DNA of 64,000 bases from Stercorarius parasiticus (lineage: Eukaryota > Chordata > Aves > Charadriiformes > Stercorariidae). Location: positions 765,181 to 829,180 of the forward strand of contig VWZL01002517.1 in NCBI GenBank assembly GCA_013396915.1, given 5' to 3'. The notes under the pieces were generated by a model. That model did no database searches and had not been told where the DNA came from. It saw nothing but the letters and a program-made list of their open reading frames with translations. Of this stretch, positions 22,467 to 35,368 are shown in pieces (position 1 is the stretch's first letter; each line of letters starts with the position of its first letter). The position numbers and the translations under genes were made by a program.

Positions 22467-23925
22467 TCGGAGCAGGGCATAGCCTGGCAGCCCCGGCCCA
22501 GGGAAGAGGCAACTGCTGGCCCCTCCGCAGGGGAAGTGCGCGGGTCCCTGCCCTTGGTTGGGGTCGGGGTCCCTGCCCTTGGCTCTGAGCCCCAGAGGCA
22601 CCGCAGTCGCTCCGTGCAGCAGCTCCAGGCTGGGCTCCTCTCCAGCTCTTCATCTTCCAGAGAGGGAGCCCTTCGGCTTCTGCAGGAGATGTACCTGCGT
22701 CTTCTCCCCGACACATGGAGCTCACTCGCTCCGTGCCCCTTTGCCCCGTGGTACCATCTCGCGGTGGCTGACAGCAGTCCTCCCTTATGGTGTCCGAGAT
22801 GTAAAATCAATTAGCGCAGAAGCCCTCACACGGTGTGTTCCAGCAGAGACTGCAGGAATCCGCATCTTTCCGCTAGCTCTGCTGCGATGGATTCACTGGC
22901 TCTGAGGCTGTCAGAGATGTATATGAAGTTCTGCTTTTCCTGCTCTGGTCTTGTTAAAATGCTGGTCGAGAACCGCTTTTCACATCCAGCAAACGGCTGC
23001 TGCGAGGGTGAACTGGGGGCTGATGGAGGGCAGAGCCCCTCCAAGCCTGGCTGGCACAGGGCGGGCCGGGAAAAGCAGGCTTGAAGCTTTCTGCATATTT
23101 TCAGAGTTAAAACTATCGCTAAAAGTTTTCGGAAGGTTTCAGCTCATGTACCAAGAAGTGTGTGGAGGTAGTGATAAATCACCTTGTGGGATCCTGACAA
23201 GCAACACGGGGGTATTTGGAGGGTGATACAAATCTCCCTGCTTAACCGTTCCAAGCATTACCCAGGTTTAATGAAGATATCCTATAATCTTGAGGATCCA
23301 ATTTACTAACTGTCACTGTTAATGTAATCTCTATAGAAGTAAAACTCCGGGTTTGACATTAACGCAGGCATAGACAGAATCCATTTCAGGTGAGCGTAAA
23401 AATTCAGTCTGTGAGGTACCTGTGACTGTCACAGGTGAAAATATTTGCTAATGAAGTGTGTATTAGTCTTAGACAGGTAGAGAACTCCCTTAGTCTCTTA
23501 ATTTACTTTGAATAATTCATTAGCTAGCACTCCTCACCCATGACAGTCATAGGTAAATCCCAGACTGGAGCTGCTAATTAAAGTTGCAAGATGAAGGCAA
23601 GCTACAAACGAGATGCTAGACAAGTCCTCGAACAATACAGAGGCAATTTTAAGCACATAAAGTTTTATTGTTGGTTTCCACACGAGGGTAAGGAAATGCT
23701 GGAGAATTTACGCTTGTTATAACAAATAATTAGAAATGCGTGTGTAGATGCCAGGCTGAAGGAGGGGAGCAGCGGCCTGCGGCACGGAGACGGGGCCTTA
23801 GGGATCATTCAGCATATCGGTATGAAAAAGTGTCGAATATTTCCCCTTTAGCTTTTCTAAAAAAAAAACGATAAACAATGAAGCTATGTGGATTTTATCA
23901 GACACATTCATGGATAAATATATAC
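22467..23925. other. Unique non-coding sequence, GC-rich then AT-rich
   Basis: GC-rich sequence from 22467 to about 23080 carries several overlapping open frames on both strands with no recognisable family. From 23080 the sequence becomes AT-rich and featureless up to the LTR insertion. Confidence 0.5.
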
Positions 23926-23930
23926 CTAAA
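23926..23930. repeat. Target-site duplication, left copy (CTAAA)
   Basis: CTAAA immediately precedes the LTR start and is repeated directly after its end at 24648-24652. Confidence 0.85.
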
Positions 23931-24464
23931 TGTCCTGGTTTGAGGTAAAACAGAGCCAACTTTCTGTTCAGTAATTGTACTTCCTAGCTAGGCCTCTCCT
24001 AACTCTCTGAAATTAACAGCACGTTGTGCCCAAAACCGTTCGTTCTCAGAGTGATAAGACCAAGGAATGGTACGCAGAGAGGCTCTTGCTTACACTTATT
24101 GCTGTAACACCCAAGGCCAGCCAATTTTGTTATTTGCCCCGTTGGAGGGTGGGAAGCGGAGGGGCGTAGAGGGGTCCCACCTGCGGGGAGGAGCGGACGG
24201 GACAGGTGACCCCAAACTGGCCAACGGGGTATTCCACCCCATCGGCATCATGCTCGGTGTAAAAGCTGAGGGAGCAAAGGCTCAGCTCTCTTCCTTCAAT
24301 GGCCGGCGTCCGAGGAGGACCCTGCCTGTTCGTCTGCCTTTGATCCCGATCCGCGTGTTCCTGACTCCAGCTCTGGAACCCGCTTCCCACCCGTCGCTGA
24401 GCCCAGCCTGGGACTTCCCCAGTGCCTGCCGGTGACGTCGTCCTGGGAGCTTAATAGGGTTTTG

Positions 24465-24470
24465 TATATA
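24465..24470 (+). promoter_or_regulatory. Putative TATA box of the solo LTR
   Basis: TATATA lies about 50 bp upstream of the ATTAAA signal and downstream of a CRE-like TGACGTCG. The position fits the U3/R boundary of a retroviral LTR. Confidence 0.45.
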
Positions 24471-24517
24471 CTGTATCTGTTTCATTAATTTCTTTTTCAT
24501 CTTATTATTAATATTTC

Positions 24518-24523
24518 ATTAAA
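24518..24523 (+). promoter_or_regulatory. Putative LTR polyadenylation signal ATTAAA
   Basis: ATTAAA, the commonest AATAAA variant, is followed by TG/T-rich sequence within the LTR. Confidence 0.45.
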
Positions 24524-24647
24524 GTAGTTTAGTTTCTTCTAAACTCGCAAATCTCTTTCTCTCTCCTCCTCCTCTCCGTGTGCGAGAGGAGAGGCGGGGG
24601 AGGGCATCTGTTGCCGGCCATTGGCCAATTTGGCCAAACCCAGGACA

Positions 24648-24652
24648 CTAAA
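24648..24652. repeat. Target-site duplication, right copy (CTAAA)
   Basis: It matches 23926-23930 exactly. Confidence 0.85.
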
Positions 24653-27600
24653 ATACGACGATTCTGTGATTCGGTGTTGGTGCTCTGTAGGATAAGTTCG
24701 GGGCGCTCTGCTGTCGTGGCAAGTTCACGCACTGGTGCCCAGCCCCGCTGCTCTGCCCCCTGGCCTAAGGCAGTGCCGTTCTTCCCACATCAACACCAAT
24801 TCCAGATTTTTTTCGTGCAGCAGGTGATTTTGCTCTGACTGAAAGTGCTTTCGACCAAAGCCAAGTTATGATTCATTTCCCGTCTGAATTCAGGCAGGCT
24901 CTGTTTTTATGCTTACATAAAGGATGGGGTGAGTGCGGAGGATTCGCGTGCTCTCCGGAGTGTTTCCAACTGCCGGTGATGGAGATGAAACACCGCCATG
25001 TCTACCCAACAATAGGACAGTATCCATTTCCCTACATCAGAAGAATCAACAACACATCTGAAAAGGTGAACAAACTACAGCATCTGCTAAAAAAAAAAAA
25101 AAAAAGACAAAAATGAATCAAGGGTTTGATTTATATGCAATATTGCTCAGGTATTTCAGAGTGCTTGTGCATGAGGAAGTTTAAAATGAGTTTGTTTTCT
25201 GCTGCAGTTTTTGCCATGCAGAACCTTAAGAGAGAAATTCAGTGAATTAAAGGGGAAATGAGTAAGCGTGAACAGTGCCAGCAACGCGTGACGCGGTTGT
25301 GATCTGGATCTCTGCTGTCTGCGAGTGCCGAGCATCCACCTTATGCTCTTATGGTTGACCTAGAAAACTTTAAAAAAAAAGCTCCTGCTAGCCACAAAGA
25401 TGGCACGCCACCTGGTCATTTTAATTCTGATAAAGATTAAAGAGTTAAAAGCAATGAGTTAAGTTTATTACTTCGGAGTTTGTTTGGCGTACCTGTAGCT
25501 GCGGCAGATAGTTGATCGGCAGCAGGGACGTGTCCCACTGCTTGTTTATAAAGAGATGTCAGAGGTGAGGGAGACCACAGAAGAGCTGCTTCATCATGGG
25601 GGTAAATCTGCATTTCAGGTGGCCTCCCGCTGTTCTCTTGCTTCCTCTACAGAAAATACCGATTTTAAGACATTGCATGTTTTCCAGATTCAAACCATTG
25701 CCACCCAGCAGATTCTAATAGAAAGAGCAAAGAAAGTTCAATGCTGTATTTTTATGCCCATAAAGACACTTAGAAAATTATAAAGTGCTGTTGTAATTAC
25801 GAAACGGTCCCAAAAGCCAAGGGAGCCGGGCACCTCCTGGTGTGCGTAAGGGCGTACCCATGCACAGCCCCGGCGCTGGTCTGAGCACAGAGCTACGGAC
25901 TGTGAACCGTTTCTTTCCCACCGGTTCCCAAGGCTAAGGCCTGCAGGGGAAAGAAGCAAACTTCCCCGCGGATCCCCTTCGGCTTGATGACTAAATTCCC
26001 TTTCAACAGAGAGATGTGTTGTGGAAATGTTTAAATCATAGAATTGATAGCAATTTGTTCAGGGTTTTTATAGCTTTCTTGGATCGCCTAAAAGACGCTG
26101 AAATGTTTTCTTTCACTTCAGTCTGACTCTGGCTTTGAAGAGGATGAAATGTGGCTGTATGCTTCAGTGGTGACACCGCTTCAAAAGGATCTTTGTATGT
26201 AAAGTACTGAATTCACAGGGAAGGGGGGAATAGCAAAAGGTTTATGAGCGTCTGATGGTTTGATGCTGCACGCTCTTCCAAGCGGGGATGAGAGCTGGTG
26301 GGGAGCAGCCTCCGGGAGAATCCCCTCCAGGCACGGCTCCCAGCAGAGCATCCCCTTCCCGCGACCCCACCATCCAGGGATGTGGAGTGCCGTGATGAAC
26401 GGTTCCTTATGGCGTCCTCTGGATGCTGATGGAATAACCATTACTTTTCTCCTGTTAATGAAGAGGTTGCCAGAGTCCCGGTGGATGAGGGGTATTGTGC
26501 TATTTCAAGCCTTGTTTTAATTCCTCTCAATCACTTGTTTTCCAAAAGTAATATTTAGAAGACATAGAAACTCATTGCCTTCTCACCCCACAGCCCTGCT
26601 TCCCATTTAAACGAGATCTCACCTGCTGCACCCCAGTATTAATGTCTCGTTCCACTAAAGTTGCAGGAATTATGTTGTTGGAAGGTGAAGTAATTCAAAG
26701 GCGTGCACAGCGCAGTGGTTCTGTACGGCACAGACGGACGGTACGGGCTGGCTTGAACCCTGCCTATCGCTTTGAAAAGTCCGTTTGTAACTTAGCAGTT
26801 TAAACCGCGCTGGCGCCTGGCAGACAGGGCTCGGGGCAGCAAACTGGGGAAAGAGCCTGTGCCATAGCTTATTTCCCATGAAAACGAGGAAACATTAACA
26901 TTGCACCTTTGTAATAAGGTACATTGAATTGTAAATGAAAAGCACGTAGTCGCGATTTAAAATGCAAGCAGCTCCTGCAAATCAATACTGGCTATATAAA
27001 AAGAGTTCAAAATGATAATACAAATTAATCCTAGAGAGAAATATTCATAGCAGGCATGATACACTGATTTCTGCCAGTCACAGCCTGATTGCATTTACAG
27101 TTACATTTGCGGTACTCTTGATAAACCCATGATTGGAAGATAATGCTCACATTTGATCCAAGTGCATATCTTTGAAAAAGCCTTAAGGCCATGAAATTCA
27201 AAGTAAACCCCACGTCTTGCCTCTTCGCTCCCTTCCGGGTTTAGGGATGGGTTTTTCCGGGCTTGGCTGGGCAGCGCCCGTGCCCCGGAGCAGCGTGTCA
27301 GCACATCAATGCCGGCCCGGGGCGGGCCAGGCCTCCAGCCTGCTCTCCCCAGGGCTCTTAGCCACCTTTGGTCTCCACAGTCCATAAGCGCCTGCTTTGG
27401 TTTCCCAGCAGTATATTAAAAAGTAATGGAGTCAATAGCTGGAGCTGTGGATGGAGGCAGGGCGGGCTCCTCCGGCAGCATCCCGCAAACCAAAGGGTTC
27501 GGGGGACAGCTGTGGGAACACCTTGGCTTTCCATCTCCAGAGCTACACGAGCTATTTCTCACCGCTTCCTGCAATGGCAGTTTTTTTACCTGGGGCTGAT

Positions 27601-29939
27601 CCCAACTGAAATGTCACCAGAGAGAGGATCTGGTCCAGAGGGCTCCGAAATCTATTGCAGAGAAAAGAGGGCCAGCAGATACGTTCCTTTTCCATGCCCA
27701 AATGCAGTAAGGCAGTGTTTTGACGTGCAAGTAATTTATGAGGCTGTCTCAGCAGTCTGAAGGAAGCAGGGCTGCTTATTTTAGTCAGACAGTTGCATTA
27801 AATTGTCATCCCTAAGAGCCTTTTAAGGACTGTGCTATCATTCTCATTTCTCCTTGGCACGGGCTGGTTTGGTTCATGATCTGCTGCTCCCACAAGTGAA
27901 AAGGGAGAGATCTCTGCCCCAGGTATTCCACGAAGAAACAGTTTGCCTGAAATATCCAAAATCATCTGAAATCTGAAAATATCTGAAACTGCGACCTTTG
28001 AGAGTGCCTCTCACTTTCCATGGGCTGCGACTCTCCTGGTTTTCTCCTATTACCTGGAAAAGGGGGTTTTCTGTTGGTACTCGCGCACCAAAGGCCCCTG
28101 TTTCCTGCACCTCCCTTAGGGTGGCGTCCCCACCCCTGCATCCAGGACAGGTGGTGCTTTCCTCAGGTGCACGTCTTGGTTTTCACCAGACTGGCGTTAT
28201 TTGTGGTAAAAGCAGCAACTTTGAACTTTCCTGCTCCGTGCTGGGGTTGCTGTGAGAGTGCGAGCGCAAGCAGAGAGCCCGGCCCCCGCAGCCCCACAGC
28301 CCTCCTCATCCTGAGGATGCTCAGGGGAACGGGCTGAGCTCGTCCTTAGGATTTCTAAAATACTTTTAAAGCACAGAATAGATTTTGAACAACAAAATTC
28401 CTTCTTTTTCTTTCTTTAAAGCAAACAAATGATGTTTGGACAATGAATTAAATACTTGCAGAAACCTTCGAAAAGTGTATGAAAATTTGCAGGTGTTTTC
28501 TTATAGGGGCTTTTTTCATATATGTTTTGATATGTAGCATGTTACCAAATCTGCAAAGCAACCTGAAGTGATTTCTGAATCCAGGCTTCACTGCAAAGCG
28601 TGCGCCAACTTCACTAGCTCTACAAAACTCAACCTCTAGTGGATGTTTTTTGTCACACTCGCTTTTTTATCACGTCCTTCTAGATCACTTTAGTTTACAT
28701 CCTACTGCAATCTACACCCAGACCCCTGCTAAGTTGCTTTCCCGTCCTTGTGTTCGGGGGATGTGGTGGTTTCATCTCCAGGCCGGTGTGTGGGTGCAGG
28801 AGATCATGGTTGGCCTCGGCCGCAGGTGGTAGGGACAGGGGCTGGGCACGGGGGGTTCAAATATGGGGATGGAAAGCCAGGGAACGGCTTCCCTTTAACC
28901 ATGTTAACGGTTCTAAAAAGATGAAGTTGGTATCTTCTCCTTCTCTTTCTTAATATGGGGATTTTTATTTTGTTGATTCATAGGTTATCTAAATATGAAT
29001 AGGTTCACATCAATCAGCACTGCTGGTACCTCAAAATGAATATAAATGTTGTGTTCAGTACTTTCCTAAAAGAACAAATATGTGTCTGAAATGTAAATCC
29101 GCATTCTGCAGTCTTTTCTCATGACGCCTTGAAGCCTAACTCTTTAGGGGTTTGGTTTTTTTTTTTAAACGTTAATCAATTATTTTTCTCTAGACTTCTA
29201 AATCGGTTTGCAAGAATTTATGTTATCTGTGGCATTATGTTAATTTCCAGCGGTTGGTAACAATCAAGTATTACACAAAGCATGAAAGTTCGAAATGAGA
29301 AATCTTTGCTTGTTCTTCCAGATGAATGTTGGAAATGTATACAGTCTGTTAAGGTTTTCTATTTATTCAGTGACCAAGCTTTAAATTGCACATGGCAATT
29401 ACCCAGTGTTCTTCGTACTAACGTATTCTGGAGCACTGAGGGAAAATTATGGAGCACTCTTGATAGTTTGGAAAATGAGCTGAAGCAAGATCCAGCGGCG
29501 TTTTGCACCATGCTGAGGCCCCAGGGAGAAAAAGAGCCTGCACACTGGTGCACGTACGCCAAAAAATGCATGCTGATTTGTACCAGCTACCATTGCCATT
29601 AAGATATCAAAGGTGAAATTAAAAGCTTCCTACAATTCCTAGTTGTAAAACCAGAATAAAACCCCCTCCTTTAACCTGAAAGCATTACCCTACAGATCAG
29701 GCCCCTCATTCAAAAGGAAAAAAACAACTCCTAATTCCAGTTTGGCTCAAAGCAGCCCCAGATTTACCCGGGGCTGGGCTGTGCCCCTTGGGGCCGCCCC
29801 TCCCCGGCTTTGCTTTGGGGGTCACACGTGCCCGGGCCCTGCTCTGGTGAAGGTTTTCCTGGGCACAAAGGTGGCCTCGGTTAACCAAGACACGCTACAC
29901 GCGAGTATGAACCGTGCCAGCGGAGCTATCGGCTGATGA
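24653..29939. other. Unique non-coding sequence, no gene recognised
   Basis: Mixed composition with an A17 tract at 25089-25105. GC-rich patches are at about 27210-27360 and 28080-28330. The frame at 24868-25116 ends in lysines encoded by the A tract; I see no upstream AATAAA or retrocopy signature. Nothing else is recognised. Confidence 0.5.
25089..25105. repeat. A17 homopolymer
   Basis: A simple adenine run. It is not preceded by a recognisable transcript or polyadenylation signal. Confidence 0.85.
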
Positions 29940-30190
29940 AAAATCATCTCGTCGCAGCATCTTGTTTATTTTTTTTGCAACATCTTTACAAATATTTGTA
30001 TTTAAATCTTTCTCATTAGAACTAATGACAAGTAATACGCAGAAGGAGTCATTAGCAGAAAATGCGATTATTGCATCTTACATTTAAAATAATTTAAGTC
30101 AGTATTCTTGACAAATAAAGCAGCTGACCTTTTATTAAAAGGATGATTGGTGTTAGTAATTAAAGTAAGGCACACTAAACGTAATGCATC
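29940..30190. promoter_or_regulatory. Candidate conserved non-coding element (AT-rich motif cluster)
   Basis: This stretch has dense TAAT/ATTA cores (CTCATTAGAACTAATGAC, GTCATTAGCAG, TTAGTAATTAAAG), a C/EBP-ATF-like ATTGCATC (30070-30077), and GGATGATTGG, a PBX-like site. Composition alone could produce some of these. Confidence 0.2.
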
Positions 30191-31782
30191 TTCAAAGTAC
30201 CCCACTATAATTTGTCTTTTCTTGCCTCATTTGGAACCCTTTCTTGCCTTTTTTGAGGTTGCTCTTCCAAGGATTCTGAGGAACTGAAATATTTTACTGT
30301 TTATTGAATTGAAAAATAATTTCCTAACCTTAACCATAAACGTTCTGGGAGATGGGTGTGCTTCTTTACAACCGGAGAAATCCGCTTTGTTGCGGCGCTT
30401 TTGCCATTTAAAAAAAAGTTTCTTCCCTAGATGTTGACGGAAAGAAAAGTGATCATAGGCCGTATTCTAGAAGTGCAGGAGCTGACACACCGGCCTTCCA
30501 TTCACTGTAAAAAAAGTGTATTTTCAGCTCTCTTGAGCCGTCCCTTCTCCCCAGGACAAGCAGGTCTGTCGTGTTCGTGGGCACGTGAGAGAGGCGAAGG
30601 TGGTGCTGCAGAAATCCCTGTTTCCAATCAAAGAAAAAGCGGATCTGGGTGAATAAGCTGTGCGCAGGCTCGGACAAGGGGCTGCAGAGCTGATCCTGTC
30701 CCTTCAAGGATGCTTGCTCATTATCGTTAACAAAGCTGTAAGGTATTTGTAATCAAATCGGCAGTTTGAAAATCTGGAGTGTTTAGACTTCCACTTCCAA
30801 AAGATGGAAAGGCACTATGATGATTTTGCTCTTAAAATATTTGTATTTTGCAACGTGTGTAATCTTATTTTTCCCATTTCGTAACTATAATTGTTACAGG
30901 CAAAAGCATCATCGATGCACGCTTCTTTTACTGGTTCTCAAATGGTTCTCGCATTGTAAATCAAATACACTTAAATATGTTCATGTTCAGGAATTAATTC
31001 TTTTCTATAATAGGCTTATGACAGCGTTATAAAATCAGTATGCCATAATCAAAGTCTTCTCCCTTTCTGGAGTTTAAGATGGTGAAATCTCGATGCCGTA
31101 GAAATCAGAGGGAACAGGATTCTGACATCTGATTTTATGAGCAGTGGAAGTCTTTGTTACTTAGATTAGACAGCCGTGGTCTTTCAGTCTTTATAGAAAA
31201 AGGAAAATAAAAGTTTTCCCTCCTCCTTGTCATCCTTACTGTGAATGTACAAAAGCAGTATAATATATGTGCAGTATACAACAAAAAATGCCAAACTCTT
31301 TCCTGCCTTCTTCAAGAAAAAAACCAAAAAATAAAATGATACGGCATTAATGCAGACCAGTAATTTTCTTCACATGCGAAAGAACTGACTATTTCCTTGG
31401 GCTGTCTGAAATTTCTGCTTCAACAGCTTTCCCCGCTCGGATGCTCAGGAAGGTAACGCTGATGGTGCGGGAACCGTTTACCCCGAGGTAGCGGCTGCAG
31501 TGCTGCTGCAGTTTTCCCGGGAGGTTCGTGACGCCCCTCTTCCTTCGGGGGTGGGCAGGGGATGGCCACGCGTCTGCCGGCACATCTGACCAGCTCTGGG
31601 CTCGGTCGGTATCCAGGGTTGGAGCACCAGCCGTCACTCCGGCTTTGTAGGGCTCCTCAACTGCTCTGCCCTCCGTAGACGAAGGCTGATGCCCGCGGTC
31701 TCCTCCATTCTCTCCTTTCCGCAGTCACTTTCATATAGAAATAAGTCGAATTGTTACGGGCATTGATGTAGTCCGTACGCAC
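30191..31782. other. Unique non-coding sequence, no gene recognised
   Basis: AT-rich with a GC-richer patch at about 31420-31640. That patch carries an 82-codon minus-strand open frame without a recognisable domain. Confidence 0.5.
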
Positions 31783-31840
31783 GGGAGGCTGGACTAGATG
31801 GCCTTCAGAGGTCCCTGCCAACCCAAATTATTCAATGGTC
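31783..31840 (+). mobile_element. Short CR1 LINE 3' remnant
   Basis: GGGAGGCTGGACTAGATGGC followed by AGAGGTCCCTGCCAACCCAA matches the terminal CR1 block seen in the other copies, with a decayed tail ATTATTCAATG. About 58 bp survive. Confidence 0.75.
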
Positions 31841-34800
31841 TTAATCCACGCAGCTTTCTCTTCCACCAAACCCCAGCAAATCATTTAATTTCACTTTCAT
31901 GTGGTAGACGCCTTGTTGTTATTACTATTACGATTATTATTAGAGGTACAAATTCATGTTCTGATTTCATACTGACACCCAAGCTTGCTCCGGGTCAGTC
32001 ACAGCATCTGTATCATGTTTTATCAACTGAGATCGAATGTTGTTGCTACCCTTTGTTCAGTGCTAAAATTCAGAGTGCTTTTTTCCAAGGAATGTCTGTT
32101 GTTGGGTGCCCTGCGGTGCTGGAAGAGGCCAGCCCTTACCACGGCAGGCGAAGAGCTGCAGCTGGTGCCAGCAGAGCTGGGATGCGCTTCTCAGAGTTAC
32201 TGTCAGTGGAAATATGAAGCAAGTCAAGAACAGGAAGAAATTTTTTTTATGTAACCGCAGTCAAAATAGCGCAATAAATTATTGAGGAGACTGGAGAAGT
32301 GCAGTCGTGAAAGGCTTTCAGGGAGCTGGTACATCTTTCAATGGTGCATTACGGTTGGGTTTGATTTTGGATAGGAAAACAGGTCTCTGAGTTACCTCTT
32401 GTGTTATTTCTGATGCGTTTTCACTCATTCTGTGCATTAATACGAAAACAACATACCGTGAGCACCCTGTATTACGAGTGGCTTTCTATAAATTAAGATT
32501 GATTTTTATAGCCTTTGACCTGTAGCTGTTAAAGCCCCGATTCTCACTGGCTTTCCTTCCTTTGCTCCTGCATGAAGCCGTAGTGGCCAGAGTTTGAGTT
32601 ATTTCACAGTGCCTAAAGATGAAGACAGATGCCTGAGGTACTTTTCAATGAGAATTAGGTCAATATAGCTGAGTTTCCAGTTCTTAAATTCCCTGTTTGT
32701 CTTTAGGCACTTAAGGTGTCATTTTTAATCTCAGCCACTAACATGCTCTACGCCACAAAAATTTTCAGCAGCGAGATTAGCTCTTCTCTTACTTAAAATT
32801 TACTGAAATCTGTTCCTGTTTTCCTTGCCAGCTGAATTTTCTGTTTCCTTCGTACAAATTACGGTAGTAGATGTTGGTAATGTAAGTGAAAGTTTTGACT
32901 TAATCAGAATTAAAGAGAATAGATCCAACTGATGCTTATCACCCGGGCTCAAAGGCAGACTCTTTTTGTGTTGTGTAACATTAGCGAACCATCTGACTTC
33001 ATATTTTCTCGGATTAATTTCTCAAGCAATACTTGAAAGTCTGAAGCTTAGTGCGTTTTTATTCAAGTAAGTAGCTTTTGACATGCACATAAACATTCAC
33101 CAAAGGTCGTGCTCAGTCTGAGGTGGTGGCGTTGAACGGGGAGCGTTGGGTGAATAAATGGTGAGAGCAGGCTCTAAGGCAGCTTGACGTAGCTTCACTG
33201 ATGTCAGTTGAACTATGGCAGTTCAGCTGATTCAGAGGGAGAATAAGTCTAAAACATAAGTAACGATATGAATGCACCCACAAATATGAGTAAATATAAT
33301 TTCTGTTAAGGAAAGTCCTCTCTCACTGTTTAGCTACAGCTAAGTCAGATGCCCACACGTTCAGCGCTGTAAGGTGAAACTTGCGCGTGCCAGGTCCTAA
33401 GCAAACTCAGAAACAAACAGATGTATATTCAGGTCCCTGGGCTTCGTGCGAGCGGACGGGAGGAGAAGGTGCCCGAGCTGCGGTGCGGGAGTTGGTGTGC
33501 CGAGCAGAGGGATGCTCCTCGCTCAGGCGCAAGGTGGAGGAAGAGAGAGATGTACGTCGAGGTCTGGGGGTTCGGCGTTCCAAATCCACCACCTACGTGC
33601 TCATTTATTTTTAGGTAATATGCCTTTAAATGCTGCCGTTTGGATTTGCTAGCACTTTTAAACCGTATTATCTGCATCTAATACATGGGTTGTGGCTAAG
33701 ATGAAGGGTTCTCAGGCGCGTTCGCAAGTCTGAAAAAAGGCACAGTTTTATCACTGCCTGTTAATATATTGTGTAGATGTAAAAACAAGATATTTACGCA
33801 TTTACTTAGCTTTATTTACAATGTGGGGGCAAAGTTTCATTTGGAAATATTACCATGTTGTTTTGAGAGGATCTAGGACTGGCTTGGTTCGCAGTGTTTT
33901 AGAAATCAAATTGCTTCTCTCACCATATGAACAAAATTGTTCTTTCTCTCCTTCAAAAGATACATGTGATACGGAGAAAGTACAGTGGAGCTAAAATTTT
34001 CACACTTAGTATTAGATATTACAGTTAGCAGCTGGTTTTGCTTATCAAAGTGTGCACCCAAGCTTATTTTTACACTCTTAATGAGAAGAGCATTCATTTT
34101 GCTACGATGAGCTGTAACAGAGCATACCTTGGCGGTCCGAAAGGAGGGTGAGCTTTTTATCCTGTGCAAGAAAGGAAGAGCGAGCTGTATTAGGGCAGTG
34201 CACCCTGTGTAAAGGTGCAGCTGGGGCTTGTGAGCTGTGTCCAATGCAGCGGAGCCCGGCCGTGCAACACAGCTCTGTCCCAGAGACTGCCTTTCTCAAA
34301 ACTGCACGTTGAAGTGCCTAACTTTCAGGCGGTTCAGTCCTGAACTGGGTCTTGGACTTGATTGTGAAATGTATCGGTCAAGTCCCACCAGATGTTTGTA
34401 TATGCTTCTCAACTGAATCTGGAGAGGATTGTTTTTAAAAAATAATTTAGGTTCTTCATAAGGTTTCTACTAAGTTTATCAACTAACAGAGGTCACTGGG
34501 AAACTTTGGGCGTTTTCCTGAAATCAGATCGCCACTTTAAAATGCTGCAATTCTGTTGAACTGCTGCTGGCGTCCCTCTTTGTGCGGCATCTCCCTTGGG
34601 AGTGCGTGCCGGTGGTGGATGGGGCTGTTGGAGGGACTCTCCATCGATGACTCATGGGATGGGAATGTTGAGCATTCCTGCCGTGCGAATTCAACTCCTT
34701 CCTGAATAGAATTTGATCAGGAAAAGAAAATGTCATGTTTCACTGTCGCACAAAGGCTGCATTGACTGTCATTTACAAAACAGTTCAGAAATTACTAGTA

Positions 34801-35093
34801 ACTGTTAATTTTGGGTGACTAGCTGTACTTGTATAGACTTTTTACACCCTAGGGAAACAAATCCCTCAATAAATGATTGAGCACTGAATTTGCCGCAGTG
34901 AAGGCTTCCTGTAAGTATTTTGTGAGATCTTATGTTTGTTTTCTTCTTTATTTTTCCCCACTCAGACACAAATACTTAGGATGAGTAAAGTGAGGGGAGC
35001 AAGTGACAGTAAGACTATTAATGAGAAAACAGATTTGCTTCTGTAACTCTCGCAGAAGTGACAACAGAAAGAGAGCAGAAGGGCCGCAGAAGA
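31841..35093. other. Unique non-coding sequence, no gene recognised
   Basis: Mostly AT-rich. A GC-richer patch at 33390-33600 has open frames on both strands with Arg-rich translations and no recognisable family. No repeats were identified. Confidence 0.5.
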
Positions 35094-35229
35094 CAACAGG
35101 CAGGGCTGAGGTGGAACCAGCTCACACCTTGGCAGGTGCATGGGGAATCGCGGGTGGGACAGCCCTGGGGAAAGGTCCCTTGGCCTTTCTGGGGAGTTGG
35201 CACGCTGGTTGCCTCTCTGGAATGCTCGA

Positions 35230-35368
35230 CATCAGCCTACACCGCATGGGCATCAGACAGGAGGAGCTGGTAATGTATGCAGGTGCAGGGCTATGGCTTC
35301 GCTGAGGTCGCAGAGATGTGGTGGGATAGCTCTCAGAACTGGGGTCGCACCGTTGGGGATCCTTATCC
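35230..35368 (+). mobile_element. Probable CR1 5'-region fragment joined to a 3' end
   Basis: The phrase GCTATGGCTTCGCTGAGGTC, followed by GCAGAGATGTGGTGGGATAG and a degenerate ACTGG block, resembles from memory the 5' part of avian CR1-like elements. At about 35368 the sequence switches to the CR1 3' region. If correct, the element lost most of its reverse-transcriptase ORF by internal deletion or RNA splicing. The assignment relies on recollection and the left edge is uncertain; it could start as early as 35094. Confidence 0.4.

Larger units (their letters stand above)
23931..24647 (+). mobile_element. Solo LTR of an endogenous retrovirus, ERVL-like (717 bp)
   Basis: It starts TGTCCTGGTTTG and ends CAAACCCAGGACA, near-perfect inverted termini with canonical TG...CA ends, and is flanked by the exact 5-bp duplication CTAAA. 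Promoter-like signals in order are TGACGTCG, a CRE-like site (24433-24440), TATATA (24465-24470) and ATTAAA, a polyadenylation signal (24518-24523). These give plus-strand orientation. A CCAAT-type ATTGGCCAAT lies near the right end. No internal viral genes, primer-binding site or second LTR is present, so it is a solo LTR left by LTR-LTR recombination. A 5-bp duplication is usual for class III/ERVL-type elements; class II usually gives 6 bp and class I 4 bp. An open frame inside it (24067-24435) is not taken as a gene. Confidence 0.9.

Noticed and set aside
21735..22810. 288- and 320-codon minus-strand open frames as His-rich proteins
   Set aside because: They are translations of a stop-poor pentanucleotide array; openness is shared by several frames.
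24868..25116. Retrocopied gene ending in a poly-A tract
   Set aside because: There is no polyadenylation signal before the A17, no target duplication found and no recognisable protein.
28845..28870. tRNA B-box-like GGGTTCAAAT
   Set aside because: No A box or cloverleaf could be drawn around it.
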